NCBI RefSeq assembly: GCF_009996845.1
Contig: NZ_JAACYS010000001.1
Location: forward strand, 1 to 64,000
Origin: Pallidibacillus pasinlerensis
Lineage (GTDB): Bacteria > Bacillota > Bacilli > Bacillales > Caldibacillaceae
Direction: 5' to 3'
Length of the DNA stretch: 64,000 bases
In this document: positions 9,012 to 18,387 of the stretch, piece by piece
Layout: the number at the start of each line of letters is the position of its first letter
Position numbering within the stretch: position 1 is the first letter of the stretch
The notes under the pieces: model-generated
What the model was told of the DNA's origin: nothing
What the model saw: the letters and a program-made list of their open reading frames with translations, nothing else
The model's database searches: none
Program-made: the position numbers and the translations under genes

Positions 9012-10067
9012 CTGAAGAGTTTATTCCGAATTTTAGTTGTACTTACAATTATATTAGTAATCGGCATATCATTAAATATATTTCAAACAAATGAAAAGAT
9101 ATTAGTAGAAGAATCCGATGTAGTCAAAGATGAAAAATTAGATGTTAATGAGGAAAGCCTTCCTAATGAAGAAAATCGACCAACTGAGGGTATATCTACT
9201 TATATCGGTCAGACCATTGATACCTTCCAAAAAGAATATGGAAAGCCTACCCGTATTGATCCTTCTTATTATGGATATTCCTGGTATATATATAACAATG
9301 ATGATCGGTACATGATGGTCGGCGTTTTAAATCATTCGATCGTTTCGATTGCTGTTGCAACAGCAAATATTGATACAAGCCCATTTAAAATTGGTGAGAA
9401 TTTAGAATCTGTTTATCAAAAGATGACAATGCAACCGGAAATCGAATTGAAAATAGAGGAAGGAGTTTATCGTTTTGAATTATTTGAAGACGACTTAAAT
9501 ATTAATCCATTGATTCCGTTGGGGGATATATTTGCTCAACTGTATTTTGACCAGTTTGAAGGAAATTTATTGTTTATTCGGTTTATGGATGAAAAAACAT
9601 TAGTTAAACATCGACCTTATGATATGACATATCGTGGGAAACTAATTGAAGCGGGTCCCATGACTGATGAAGAGTGGTCGTTAGCAGATTCGGCAACTGA
9701 AAAACAAATTTTTGAATTAACGAATATTATTCGAAATGAATTTTCGTTGGAAGAGTTAACATGGGATGAAGCAGTAAGAGAAGTTGCATTTAATCATAGT
9801 GTCGATATGTTTGAAACAGAAACTTTTTCCCATGAATCTGAAAAATTTGGCCAATTAGCTGATCGATTAGCAAGGGGAAACATCTTTTTTGAATCAGCAG
9901 GTGAAAATATCGCCTATCAATATACGGACAGTATCGCAGTCGTAAGTGGTTGGTTAAACAGTAAAGGGCACAGGGATACATTATTAAATGAAAATTTCAC
10001 CCATATTGGAGTAGGTGTATATAAAAAATATTATACACAAATCTTTTTAGAAAAATCGTGGGAATAA
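9012..10067 (+). CDS. ylbC: YlbC-like CAP-domain protein with apparent CTG start
   Basis: Membrane-anchored extracellular protein of the CAP/SCP superfamily, function unknown. The open frame reaches far upstream of the first ATG (9312). The only start fitting a ribosome-binding site is CTG at 9012, six bases after GGAGGG; there is no ATG, GTG or TTG between the in-frame stop at 8967 and 9012. That gives about 351 residues, close to B. subtilis YlbC. Residues 1-23 (KSLFRILVVLTIILVIG) form a membrane anchor. A CAP-associated N-terminal domain follows. The CAP domain covers about residues 230-345, with FNHSVDM, FSHESE, AGENIA and the HRDTLLNENFTHIGVG motif. Confidence 0.85.
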   Translation: MKSLFRILVVLTIILVIGISLNIFQTNEKILVEESDVVKDEKLDVNEESLPNEENRPTEGISTYIGQTIDTFQKEYGKPTRIDPSYYGYSWYIYNNDDRYMMVGVLNHSIVSIAVATANIDTSPFKIGENLESVYQKMTMQPEIELKIEEGVYRFELFEDDLNINPLIPLGDIFAQLYFDQFEGNLLFIRFMDEKTLVKHRPYDMTYRGKLIEAGPMTDEEWSLADSATEKQIFELTNIIRNEFSLEELTWDEAVREVAFNHSVDMFETETFSHESEKFGQLADRLARGNIFFESAGENIAYQYTDSIAVVSGWLNSKGHRDTLLNENFTHIGVGVYKKYYTQIFLEKSWE

Positions 10068-10102
10068 AATGAGGGTTGTCTTTAAGACGGTCCTCATTTT
10101 AT
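10064..10102 (+). terminator. Terminator of ylbC
   Basis: ATAAAATGAGG pairs with CCTCATTTTAT around a loop that itself contains GTC/GAC. The ylbC stop codon lies inside the left arm. Confidence 0.75.
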
Positions 10103-10237
10103 TTATATTAATCTTTAGTGGCTTACGCTTTTATAAAACATTTTCATAAGCAAAACGATTGTACTACTAAAAATCTGTTCCCTCTTTTGCTCGCGATTCA
10201 TAGGCTATATATATGGCTGATTCGTGAGGTGAGGTAG

Positions 10238-10672
10238 ATGACTAAAACAAAAACGAAAAAAGTTGATGAATTTAAACAATTTGTTAAGCGACACCCTGAT
10301 TTGATAAAAGAAGTTAGAAAGGGTAACACAACTTGGCAACAACTATTTGAAGAATGGTACTTACTAGGTGAAGACGATCCTTCATGGCGTAAATATAAAC
10401 GAGAGTCTTCCAAGCAATCCGCCAACAAAAAAACAGAAAAGGATTCTGATGAAAAAACAGGATCTGAATTATTTATGCAAATTATAAATTATGTAAAAAA
10501 ATTAGACATGGACCAAGTTCAACAACATATTGAACAATTAAATACTGCTATTGAATCCCTCCAACAATTTTTAACCGAGATGAATAAAAACCAGAATGAA
10601 ACGGATGGAATGAACAATATGAGAGGACGACGAAGAGGTCCAAGAAATCCATTCGCCTTTCGAAAAGACTAG
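10238..10672 (+). CDS. ylbD: YlbD-like spore coat protein
   Basis: Small charged protein of 144 residues matching the YlbD family; B. subtilis YlbD is described as a coat-associated protein. The N-terminal half contains DEFKQFVKRHPDLIKEVRKG and a WQQLFEEWYLLGEDDP stretch, then a Lys/Ser-rich linker, a helical segment and a basic tail (MRGRRRGPRNPF). ATG at 10238 follows GAGGTGAGGT. It is followed 15 bases later by ylbE. The family is clear from synteny and sequence; the coat role is from the homologue. Confidence 0.85.
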   Translation: MTKTKTKKVDEFKQFVKRHPDLIKEVRKGNTTWQQLFEEWYLLGEDDPSWRKYKRESSKQSANKKTEKDSDEKTGSELFMQIINYVKKLDMDQVQQHIEQLNTAIESLQQFLTEMNKNQNETDGMNNMRGRRRGPRNPFAFRKD

Positions 10673-10687
10673 AGGAAGTGATTAAAC

Positions 10688-10927
10688 TTGAGAAAAGAAG
10701 TATATAATTATATTGTCAGTAAAAAGGATTTACAAAATTTTATCCGTGAACACCCTGCTTGGTATCAAGAGTTATCGAGACGTCCTTGGAAGTTAAAACA
10801 ATTTGAACAAGAAGCAATGAAGTATTATAAGAAAACGATTCCTGATCGAGTTGAAAAAGTATCGATGGGGATGAATATAGCGTATATGATGTTGTCAATG
10901 TTAGAAAATATGAATCAGTCGACATAA
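10688..10927 (+). CDS. ylbE: YlbE-like protein
   Basis: A 79-residue protein of unknown function, YlbE family. TTG start at 10688 after AGGAAGTG. It contains FIREHPAWYQELSRRPW, echoing the RHPDL-type motif of the upstream ylbD, so the two may have related folds. Forms a two-gene unit with ylbD, ended by the hairpin at 10978. Confidence 0.8.
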   Translation: MRKEVYNYIVSKKDLQNFIREHPAWYQELSRRPWKLKQFEQEAMKYYKKTIPDRVEKVSMGMNIAYMMLSMLENMNQST

Positions 10928-10977
10928 AAGCACTTTTTAACAGTTCTAAACCAATATTTATAAGCAATATAATTTAT

Positions 10978-11041
10978 AAAGACTGTCCAACCTCTTTGTA
11001 TGAAATATTCAGTAAATGAGGTGTAAAATTGGACAGTCTTT
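10978..11041. terminator. Terminator after ylbE
   Basis: Thirteen-base perfect stem AAAGACTGTCCAA / TTGGACAGTCTTT, extended inward by CCTC/GAGG, with T runs on both strands. Confidence 0.8.
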
Positions 11042-11133
11042 TATACATAAAAATAAGACAATTCAGTAAATGAAAAAACTAAAATTCCAATTTATTTATA
11101 ATTTATGATATGATAAAAAGAGGAGGTGCAAAT

Positions 11134-11574
11134 ATGCTTGCAACATTAGAAAGAGTACAAATTTTAGATACGGCTGAAGATATTGCACGAATGATTATTG
11201 ATAGCGAAGTGGCAGAAAATTATCGCCAACGTTTATATAAAATGAAGACTGATCCAGAAACACAAAATAAAATTAATCGTTTTACGAAACTGAAAGAACA
11301 GTATGAATATGTTCAACGATTTGGACGTTATCATCCAGACTATCAAACGATAATGAAGGAGACTCGCCTTGCAAAACGTGAGATGGATATGGACGATAAC
11401 GTTGCCAGCTTTAAACAGGCAGAAACAGCCTTACAAAATCTACTAGATGAAATTAGTTATATTATCGGTCGATCCGTTTCTGAAAGTGTAAAGGTTGACA
11501 CAGGTAATCCATTCTTTGAAACTAAACATAAAGTAGGTTGTTCAACAGGTGGTAGTTGCGGCTGTAGTGCGTAA
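11134..11574 (+). CDS. ricF: RicF (YlbF), subunit of the RicAFT complex
   Basis: YlbF works with YmcA (RicA) and YaaT (RicT); in B. subtilis the complex binds iron-sulfur clusters and affects RNase Y-dependent RNA maturation, competence, sporulation and biofilm formation. I chose ATG 11134, preceded by AGGAGGTG, rather than the upstream in-frame start. The 146 residues are mostly helical (Com_YlbF fold). The C-terminus ends CSTGGSCGCSA, a three-cysteine cluster consistent with the iron-sulfur role. It is followed by ylbG. Confidence 0.93.
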   Translation: MLATLERVQILDTAEDIARMIIDSEVAENYRQRLYKMKTDPETQNKINRFTKLKEQYEYVQRFGRYHPDYQTIMKETRLAKREMDMDDNVASFKQAETALQNLLDEISYIIGRSVSESVKVDTGNPFFETKHKVGCSTGGSCGCSA

Positions 11575-11607
11575 TTTAGAATTTGAGATAGAAATAGGGG
11601 AAGATAT

Positions 11608-11886
11608 ATGATTGGACAAAGACAAGGGATGATCGTTTGGTTTTATTCGTTAAAAGCTGCAAAAAATTTAAGAAAATATGGTAATGTACATTATATTTCG
11701 AAACGATTAAAATATGCTGTTCTTTATTGTGATATGGCAGAATGTGAAGCGATTATGGAAAAGTTGAAAGGTTTATCATATGTAAAACGTGTAGAACCTT
11801 CCTATCGTCCATTTTTAAAAACAGAGTTTGAAAGTAAAAAAACGGATGAAACAAAAGAAGAACTTGATTATAAACTAGGTTTTTAG
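11608..11886 (+). CDS. ylbG: YlbG, DUF2129 protein
   Basis: A 92-residue protein of the YlbG/DUF2129 family, function unknown. The start [20 protein letters not shown] and KYAVLYCDM are characteristic of the family. ATG at 11608 follows AGGGGAAG. It is closely spaced behind ricF, as in B. subtilis, and is closed by a strong terminator. Confidence 0.88.
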   Translation: MIGQRQGMIVWFYSLKAAKNLRKYGNVHYISKRLKYAVLYCDMAECEAIMEKLKGLSYVKRVEPSYRPFLKTEFESKKTDETKEELDYKLGF

Positions 11887-11892
11887 TTAGTG

Positions 11893-11919
11893 AGCTGTCA
11901 AATGACAGCTTCTTTTTTT
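11893..11919 (+). terminator. Terminator after ylbG
   Basis: AGCTGTCA / TGACAGCT with a two-base centre, followed by TCTTTTTTT. Confidence 0.85.
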
Positions 11920-12019
11920 CTACTTAATATTAGTTAAAAAGTCATAGTAAGTTTTCCGTAATTAAAGTTTTATATATTGTATAATAATGTTATAGACAAT
12001 TTTGAAGGAGTATTGGTAG

Positions 12020-13429
12020 ATGCGAAAGACGGGATGGGCAATTTTTCTTATTTTAACCCTTTCTTTAATAGGATTTATTTATTGGCAATGGAATGAGTTT
12101 AAAGGTATTTCGATTTTAAACGATCAAGATAAATTAGAACAACAAATTGAAATAAAGCAAAAAAGTGATCGACTCATTATTTCACATACATTTTTCCATG
12201 TGAATGGGGATGAAATTTCAGTAATTTATCCAGAATTGATTTCTGAGATTAAGTGTGGGAATGAAGGAAATATTGAATGCCGTGAAGTTATAAATGTTGA
12301 CAATAAAAATGTTCATTACCATTATGAAATTCGCTTTGATTCTGCCCATAGTTCACATATTTTGCAAGATTGGTTCGTTAAGTTAAATAATATTCCAGTT
12401 AATGAAACTACAATTAATATAACAGTTGATAATGAGATTACCGGTTATTGGGCAACGAATGCACCGTTAACTTTTTATGATGAAATGGAAAATGTTCGTT
12501 ACTTTTCTTTTGTCAGTCAACAAACTGAAAATCTTCCGCTCATCTGGCATAAGGAACCACTTCAATATACGAAAGTTAATGAAAAAATTCCACTTTATTA
12601 TGAAGGAGAAATTAATACTGAAACCCTTTCTTTTCTAGAAGTTTTTACTAAGCTTGAAAATAAGAAATACCCAACGCTAATTATATCCAATGAATTTTCA
12701 CCACAATCTCTATCAGGTTTAGTGATTACTTCATCAAATGATGAGCCAAATCAGATTGAAATGGACTGGATTACTCGATTTCTAATGGAAAATTATTCGG
12801 ATGGAAAAGAAGAGGAGCGCTGGTTATTTGATTTGTTAGCTGCTTATATCGCAGATTATACTCCAGCAAATGAACTTCAATTATATATAAATGAATTGGA
12901 AAAAAACGTATCAGAAGAAGAGAAGCAACAATGGATTACATTAATTTTACAGGATAATCGTTATGGAAAGATTGATGCTAAAATATTAGATTATTATTTA
13001 GGGCAAATTAAAAATATGAATACATCCTTTTTTGAAAGGTGTCAAACTCAGTTAGGTTCTTACGTTGAAATGTATTTCACGATGAATAAACCGATTATTC
13101 TTCAAGGAAATCGTGAGTTAGATGAGCCTGTGATTATTAAAAATCAACATATGTATTTGCCTTTTGAAACGATTATTAGCGAATTCGGATTTGATTTTAA
13201 AAAAATATCAGATACCGAATTTTATATAACGGATGGTGTAGATGTTTACCGTTTTTATAAAAATCGCGATATATTTATTTTTAATGAAGAAATGTATGGA
13301 TTCTTTGCGAATGAAAAAATTGATCCAATAATTATTATTGATGAAAAAATATATGCAACGGAAAAAGTGTTTAGTGATATCTTTAAATTTGAATTGTATA
13401 ATTTAGAAGAACAAATACAAATTTATTAA
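12020..13429 (+). CDS. Unrecognised anchored or secreted protein, possible C-terminal stalk-like domain
   Basis: I do not recognise this 469-residue protein. Residues 5-24 are a membrane anchor or uncleaved signal, followed by an exported region without further membrane segments. Three parts can be seen: about 30-210, mainly beta with two cysteines close together (KCGNEGNIEC); about 215-345, helix-rich; and about 365-469, which resembles the copper amine oxidase N-domain-like (stalk) repeat, with IIKNQHMYLPFETIISEFG and EKIYATEKVFSDIF. No catalytic motif is visible. ATG 12020 follows GAAGGAG. It is an extra gene between ylbG and rsmD compared with B. subtilis, with its own terminator. Confidence 0.75.
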   Translation: MRKTGWAIFLILTLSLIGFIYWQWNEFKGISILNDQDKLEQQIEIKQKSDRLIISHTFFHVNGDEISVIYPELISEIKCGNEGNIECREVINVDNKNVHYHYEIRFDSAHSSHILQDWFVKLNNIPVNETTINITVDNEITGYWATNAPLTFYDEMENVRYFSFVSQQTENLPLIWHKEPLQYTKVNEKIPLYYEGEINTETLSFLEVFTKLENKKYPTLIISNEFSPQSLSGLVITSSNDEPNQIEMDWITRFLMENYSDGKEEERWLFDLLAAYIADYTPANELQLYINELEKNVSEEEKQQWITLILQDNRYGKIDAKILDYYLGQIKNMNTSFFERCQTQLGSYVEMYFTMNKPIILQGNRELDEPVIIKNQHMYLPFETIISEFGFDFKKISDTEFYITDGVDVYRFYKNRDIFIFNEEMYGFFANEKIDPIIIIDEKIYATEKVFSDIFKFELYNLEEQIQIY

Positions 13430-13442
13430 GGCACGATAATAT

Positions 13443-13473
13443 AGGGGTTGCTTATAATAGCAGCCCCTTTTAC
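13443..13473 (+). terminator. Terminator after the 12020-13429 gene
   Basis: AGGGGTTGCT pairs with AGCAGCCCCT (one G-U pair) around a six-base loop, then TTTTA. Confidence 0.8.
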
Positions 13474-13536
13474 GATTTTTCCTTGACGGACGCTTCCTTT
13501 ATAAAGAATAAATTAAGTAACAAAATGTAAAAAAAT

Positions 13537-13680
13537 CCCTGTAGGAAAATCTACAGGGCTCCTTCAAACTCTATTACAAGAGTGAAGGCAAAGGGAGAGG
13601 AGAAACCGGAGGAAGAACTTATGGGGAAACGTAAGTCTTCTCCGCGGTTGGCAACAACACCATCGTTATTTGATGTTGTC
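13537..13680 (+). ncRNA. Hairpin block upstream of rsmD, ylbH-leader-like RNA
   Basis: Three or four hairpins in a row. H1 is CCCTGTAG/CTACAGGG at 13537-13558. H2 is CTTCA..CTCT / AGAG..TGAAG at about 13562-13588. H3 at 13604-13649 is a long bulged stem: AACC/GGTT, GGAG/CTCC, AAGA/TCTT and CTTA/TAAG with a TGGGGAAACG loop. H4 at about 13653-13679 has CAACA..ATC / GATGTTG and then a short T run. From memory, Rfam lists a ylbH leader RNA (ylbH is rsmD) in Bacillus at exactly this position; I could not run the covariance model. Short frames through this block look non-coding. Confidence 0.5.
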
Positions 13681-13740
13681 ATTTTCATTATGACCAAATT
13701 CATTTTTCTTATACATTATTTTTGGGAAAAATTGTGTTTG

Positions 13741-13771
13741 TTGACAGTAGCCTTTCTTTTCTATTTATGAT
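13741..13771 (+). promoter_or_regulatory. Possible SigA promoter of rsmD-coaD
   Basis: TTGACA at 13741-13746 and TATGAT at 13766-13771, spacing 19 (longer than the ideal 17). If used, the transcript starts after the hairpin block, which would then be a separate RNA. Confidence 0.4.
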
Positions 13772-13839
13772 AGGATGATAAACGAATTAAATTTTTCAAA
13801 AAGTGAAGATGATTCGATAGGTAGAATTTAGGTGATAAT

Positions 13840-14891
<1,052 letters not shown>

Positions 14892-14897
14892 TAAAAT

Positions 14898-14952
14898 GTC
14901 TGACACCATGAAAAATGTATTTATTCGTTTTTCTTTGGGTCAGACTTTTTTT
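14898..14952. terminator. Terminator between coaD and ylbJ
   Basis: GTCTGAC / GTCAGAC across a 34-base loop followed by TTTTTTT; it lies between convergent genes and its T run touches the ylbJ stop. Confidence 0.7.
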
Positions 14953-16150
14953 ATTTAATAAAATGTTTTTTTGTATAAATGAATAGATAGGTTACAAGGG
15001 CTGTTAACGTAATAATCGGCCCGATTTCTGTAATGTAATTGAGCACATTTGAGGCATGATCTTGATTTAGGAAAAAGACAGGTTGTGAAATAGCCGCATC
15101 TTTTAATTTGTTTTCATAAATTGGAACCCAAATAAGGAGGGTTAATACTGACGCAAAAATACCTTGTAAAAATCGAGCGAAAAAAAATGGTGCAAAACGA
15201 ATATCGCTTTTAGAAAGGATACTCGCAACTTGAGCTTGAATACTAAAGCCACCAAAGGCTAATAAAAAGGAAACGACAATCGATTGTTCTAGTAAGGTTA
15301 CATTTTTCGTTTCACTTATTAAATCACTGCCAATTGTCATTTCGAACAGTCCTGAAATAAAGGGAATACCTAAATTAACGGGTATTGATAGTAATGAAAA
15401 AATAAATTGGACACTTAATGCAAAAAAGTCCGTTATGTTCATAATTGACAATAGGCGGTTAACAACTGAAAAAAGGATAATAAATCCACCAATCATAAGT
15501 AGTGTATTAATTGACGATATTACGGCGTCACCAAGTAATTTTCCGAACGGTCTTTTGTCAGCTATCCTCGTTTCGTGCATTTTTTTAAAGGCTTCTATAA
15601 CGGAGAATTTAGTCTTTTCACCTTTTTCTTCTTCTTTTCTACCGTAAAAACGCATAACAAATCCTACAAATATGTTTGCTGTATAATGTGATATTGCTAA
15701 AATGATTCCTAACTGCGGATTGTGGAAAAAACCGACAGCTACTGCCCCGAAAATAAATAATGGATTCGCACAACTTGTAAAGGCAACAAGTCTTTCTGCT
15801 TCCAATCTTGTAAGTTGATTCTCTTCCCGTAGCAGAACGATAAATTTCGCACTAGCAGGGTTTCCTGAAGCCATTCCCATCGACCACACGAAGCCACCAA
15901 CTCCAGGTACGCGAAACAATGGTCGCATTAATGGTTCTAGTAATACCCCGATAAATTTTACGACTCCAAAACCGATGAGCACTTCAGCTATGATAAAAAA
16001 AGGAAGTAAGGACGGGAAAACGACCTCCCACCACGTATGTAATCCATATATTGAGGCTTCAAGTGCTTGTTTTGGATGAGAAATTAAAGCTATTGCAAAA
16101 ACCAAAACGGAGGATGCTAAAATAATTGTTACTAATTTTGATGTTTGCAA
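14951..16150 (-). CDS. ylbJ: Sporulation integral membrane protein YlbJ
   Basis: Polytopic membrane protein of the YlbJ sporulation family with a nucleoside-recognition (Gate) type fold. In B. subtilis ylbJ is a SigE-dependent gene needed for heat-resistant spores; the transported substrate is unknown. TTG start at 16150 with GGAGG eight bases upstream. The 399 residues have about eight to ten hydrophobic segments. LPFFIIAEVLIGFGVVKFIG and SMGMASGNPASAKFIVLL are conserved stretches. It is the only minus-strand gene between coaD and ylbK. Confidence 0.93.
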   Translation of the reverse strand: MQTSKLVTIILASSVLVFAIALISHPKQALEASIYGLHTWWEVVFPSLLPFFIIAEVLIGFGVVKFIGVLLEPLMRPLFRVPGVGGFVWSMGMASGNPASAKFIVLLREENQLTRLEAERLVAFTSCANPLFIFGAVAVGFFHNPQLGIILAISHYTANIFVGFVMRFYGRKEEEKGEKTKFSVIEAFKKMHETRIADKRPFGKLLGDAVISSINTLLMIGGFIILFSVVNRLLSIMNITDFFALSVQFIFSLLSIPVNLGIPFISGLFEMTIGSDLISETKNVTLLEQSIVVSFLLAFGGFSIQAQVASILSKSDIRFAPFFFARFLQGIFASVLTLLIWVPIYENKLKDAAISQPVFFLNQDHASNVLNYITEIGPIITLTALVTYLFIYTKKHFIK

Positions 16151-16394
16151 GTTTATTTCCTCCTTACATTTTTACCCAATAAAATTAATATAATAAAATA
16201 CATACTTGTCCAATGTTCCTAAACTAATGTATGAATGAAAGGAGTAAAAAAGAATTAAAATAGACTACAATCTTCTGTGGAAAATTTTTAATCATAATTG
16301 ATGTAATTTACTTTTAAACCAGTTCATTTATATATTTGTAGTGTAAAATAGATATATTATAAAACTTTAAGATTTAAAGAATAGGGGGAACAAG
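16151..16394. other. Divergent intergenic region ylbJ/ylbK
   Basis: 244 AT-rich bases between divergent genes. It should carry a SigE-type promoter for ylbJ and a promoter for ylbK-ylbL, but I see no motif strong enough to call. Confidence 0.4.
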
Positions 16395-17186
16395 ATGGGG
16401 GAACCGAAAATTGGTTTAGCATTAGGCTCTGGTGGTGCTCGGGGCTTTGCACATGTTGGTGTTTTAAAAGTATTAGAAGAGGAAAATATTCCAATACATA
16501 TGATTGCAGGTAGTAGTATGGGGGCATTAGTTGCTGCGTTTTATGGTGCAGGACATAGTATAGAAAACATGTTAAAAATCGCCCATTCATTTCAACGAAA
16601 ATTTTTTATCGATGTGACAATGCCTCCGAAATTGGGCTTTATTACCGGAAATCGAATTAAGGAGTTTATTCGGCTTTTTACCCATAATAAAAACATTGAA
16701 CAATTAAATCCTGAAATCGCCATAGTTGCAACGGACATTTATAATGGTGAAAAGGTTGTTTTTCAATCTGGCCCTACTGCTGAAGCGGTACGAGCGAGCA
16801 TATCAATCCCAGGAATATTTGTGCCGGAAGTTATTGATGGAAAGATGTTAGTTGATGGCGGTGTCGCTGATCGAGTACCTGTCTCTGTTGTGAAAGAAAT
16901 GGGTGCTGATATTGTAATTGCCGTTGACGTTTCTGGTTTAAATAAAAATCCGGAAATCACAAATATTTATGGTGTTATTTTACAAAGTCTTGATATAATG
17001 CAGCAAGAACTTGTCCAAAATCGCGAGCTTTTATCGGATATTTATTTGCGTCCGCCTATTCAACATTTTAGTTCGTATGCCTATGATAAAATTGACACAT
17101 TAGTGCAAGCTGGAGAAGAAGTAACCCGAAAGGCACTGAAGGAAATTAAAAGCGTAATCCAAAGTTGGAAGGAGAACCCTAGGTGA
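16395..17186 (+). CDS. ylbK: Patatin-like phospholipase family protein YlbK
   Basis: Patatin-family hydrolase with a Ser-Asp dyad. The oxyanion loop GSGGARGFAHVGVL is at residues 11-24, the nucleophile elbow GSSMG has Ser41, and the dyad aspartate lies in VDGGVADRVP. Substrate unknown; homologues include RssA/NTE-type proteins. ATG at 16395 follows AGGGGGAACAAG. No signal peptide, so cytoplasmic. The stop overlaps the GTG start of ylbL by four bases, so the two are coupled. Confidence 0.92.
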   Translation: MGEPKIGLALGSGGARGFAHVGVLKVLEEENIPIHMIAGSSMGALVAAFYGAGHSIENMLKIAHSFQRKFFIDVTMPPKLGFITGNRIKEFIRLFTHNKNIEQLNPEIAIVATDIYNGEKVVFQSGPTAEAVRASISIPGIFVPEVIDGKMLVDGGVADRVPVSVVKEMGADIVIAVDVSGLNKNPEITNIYGVILQSLDIMQQELVQNRELLSDIYLRPPIQHFSSYAYDKIDTLVQAGEEVTRKALKEIKSVIQSWKENPR

Positions 17187-18199
17187 GAAGAAATGGTCGT
17201 CTATTATTATTTTCTATTATTCTTATTATAGTATTGTTTGCTAATTTTTACCCATTACCATACTACGTTTCAAGACCGGGTTTAGCAAAAGTATTAGATG
17301 AATTTATTGAAGTAGAAAGTGGATATGAAAATGATGGTAAATTTATGTTAACGACGATACGAATCGGAAAAGCGAATGTGTTAACTTATTTAATAACAAA
17401 AGTGAATAAATATTATCAACTAGAACCGTTGACTGCGATTCGACTTGAAAATGAGACGGATGAAGAATATACCGTTCGGCAACTTTATTACATGGAAAAC
17501 TCCCAAGAAAATGCCATTCAAGTTGCCTTTGAAAAGGCAGATAAAGAAATAGAAGTTCATATGAATGGAATTTATATATTAAGTGTAATGGAAGATAGCC
17601 CTGCAGACGGTATATTACAACCAGGTGATCGGATTACGGCTATTGACGGTAATTCTTTTGATACAGCAAAAGGATTTACCGATTATATTCAAAGTAAAGA
17701 GGCAGGAGATAAAATCGAGGTAACAATCCACCGTAAGGAACAGGTTTTAACCGAAACAATTACATTGCAGTTACTCGATGAAATTGGAAAAACAGGGATT
17801 GGGATTACTCTTGTTGAAGATAAAGAAATTAAGTCCGATCCGAAAGTGAATATTAATACGGATGAAATTGGTGGACCATCGGCTGGACTAATGTTCTCTT
17901 TAGAAATATATAATCAATTAGTTGAAGCGGATATTTCGAAAGGGTATATTATTGCAGGTACAGGAACAATTTCACCAGAAGGTAAAGTGGGACCAATAGG
18001 GGGAATCGATCAAAAAGTTGTAGCAGCAGATAAAGAGGGTGCTGAAATATTCTTTGCGCCGAATGAAAATGGTAAAAAAGGATCGAACTATGAAGTGGCC
18101 GTAGAGACGGCGAAGGATATTGGGACAGATATGATTATCGTACCCGTTGATGACTTTGACGATGCGATTGAGTTTTTACAATCTTTAGAGGAAAAATAA
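17183..18199 (+). CDS. ylbL: YlbL, membrane-anchored PDZ and Lon-type (S16) protease
   Basis: Extracytoplasmic serine protease; in B. subtilis YlbL with CtpA removes the division inhibitor YneA after DNA damage. The N-terminal helix at about residues 7-24 is the anchor. A PDZ domain covers about 110-200 and the Lon-like S16 domain about 205-330, with the catalytic dyad Ser233 (GGPSAG) and Lys278 (GGIDQKVVAA). GTG start at 17183 overlaps ylbK. Length 338 is typical. The convergent tmcAL follows across repeat R2. Confidence 0.93.
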   Translation: MRRNGRLLLFSIILIIVLFANFYPLPYYVSRPGLAKVLDEFIEVESGYENDGKFMLTTIRIGKANVLTYLITKVNKYYQLEPLTAIRLENETDEEYTVRQLYYMENSQENAIQVAFEKADKEIEVHMNGIYILSVMEDSPADGILQPGDRITAIDGNSFDTAKGFTDYIQSKEAGDKIEVTIHRKEQVLTETITLQLLDEIGKTGIGITLVEDKEIKSDPKVNINTDEIGGPSAGLMFSLEIYNQLVEADISKGYIIAGTGTISPEGKVGPIGGIDQKVVAADKEGAEIFFAPNENGKKGSNYEVAVETAKDIGTDMIIVPVDDFDDAIEFLQSLEEK

Positions 18200-18221
18200 A
18201 CGTCTATAAAAAATATGTTAC

Positions 18222-18322
18222 GGTGGCGGACGCGCATCCAGTGGCACGGCCTCAGCCTCCTCGAAGCTTACGCTCCTGCGGGGTCTTCGGCTCGCGCTGT
18301 TCCCGCTGGAGTCGCCGCCACC
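18222..18322. repeat. GC-rich dispersed palindromic repeat, copy R2
   Basis: 101 bases with inverted ends GGTGGCGG / CCGCCACC. The inner sequence matches R1 over most of its length. It lies between the convergent ylbL and tmcAL genes, where I see no other terminator, so it may end transcription in both directions. Confidence 0.85.
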
Positions 18323-18387
18323 TTCACTTAATTATTCGCCGCCTCTATTTTTCCATTAATTATATGAACTAGTTAATTAGACGAACC

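Noticed and set aside
13582-13770. A 62-codon frame before rsmD
   Set aside because: It covers the hairpin block and the promoter; the base pairing explains the sequence better than coding.
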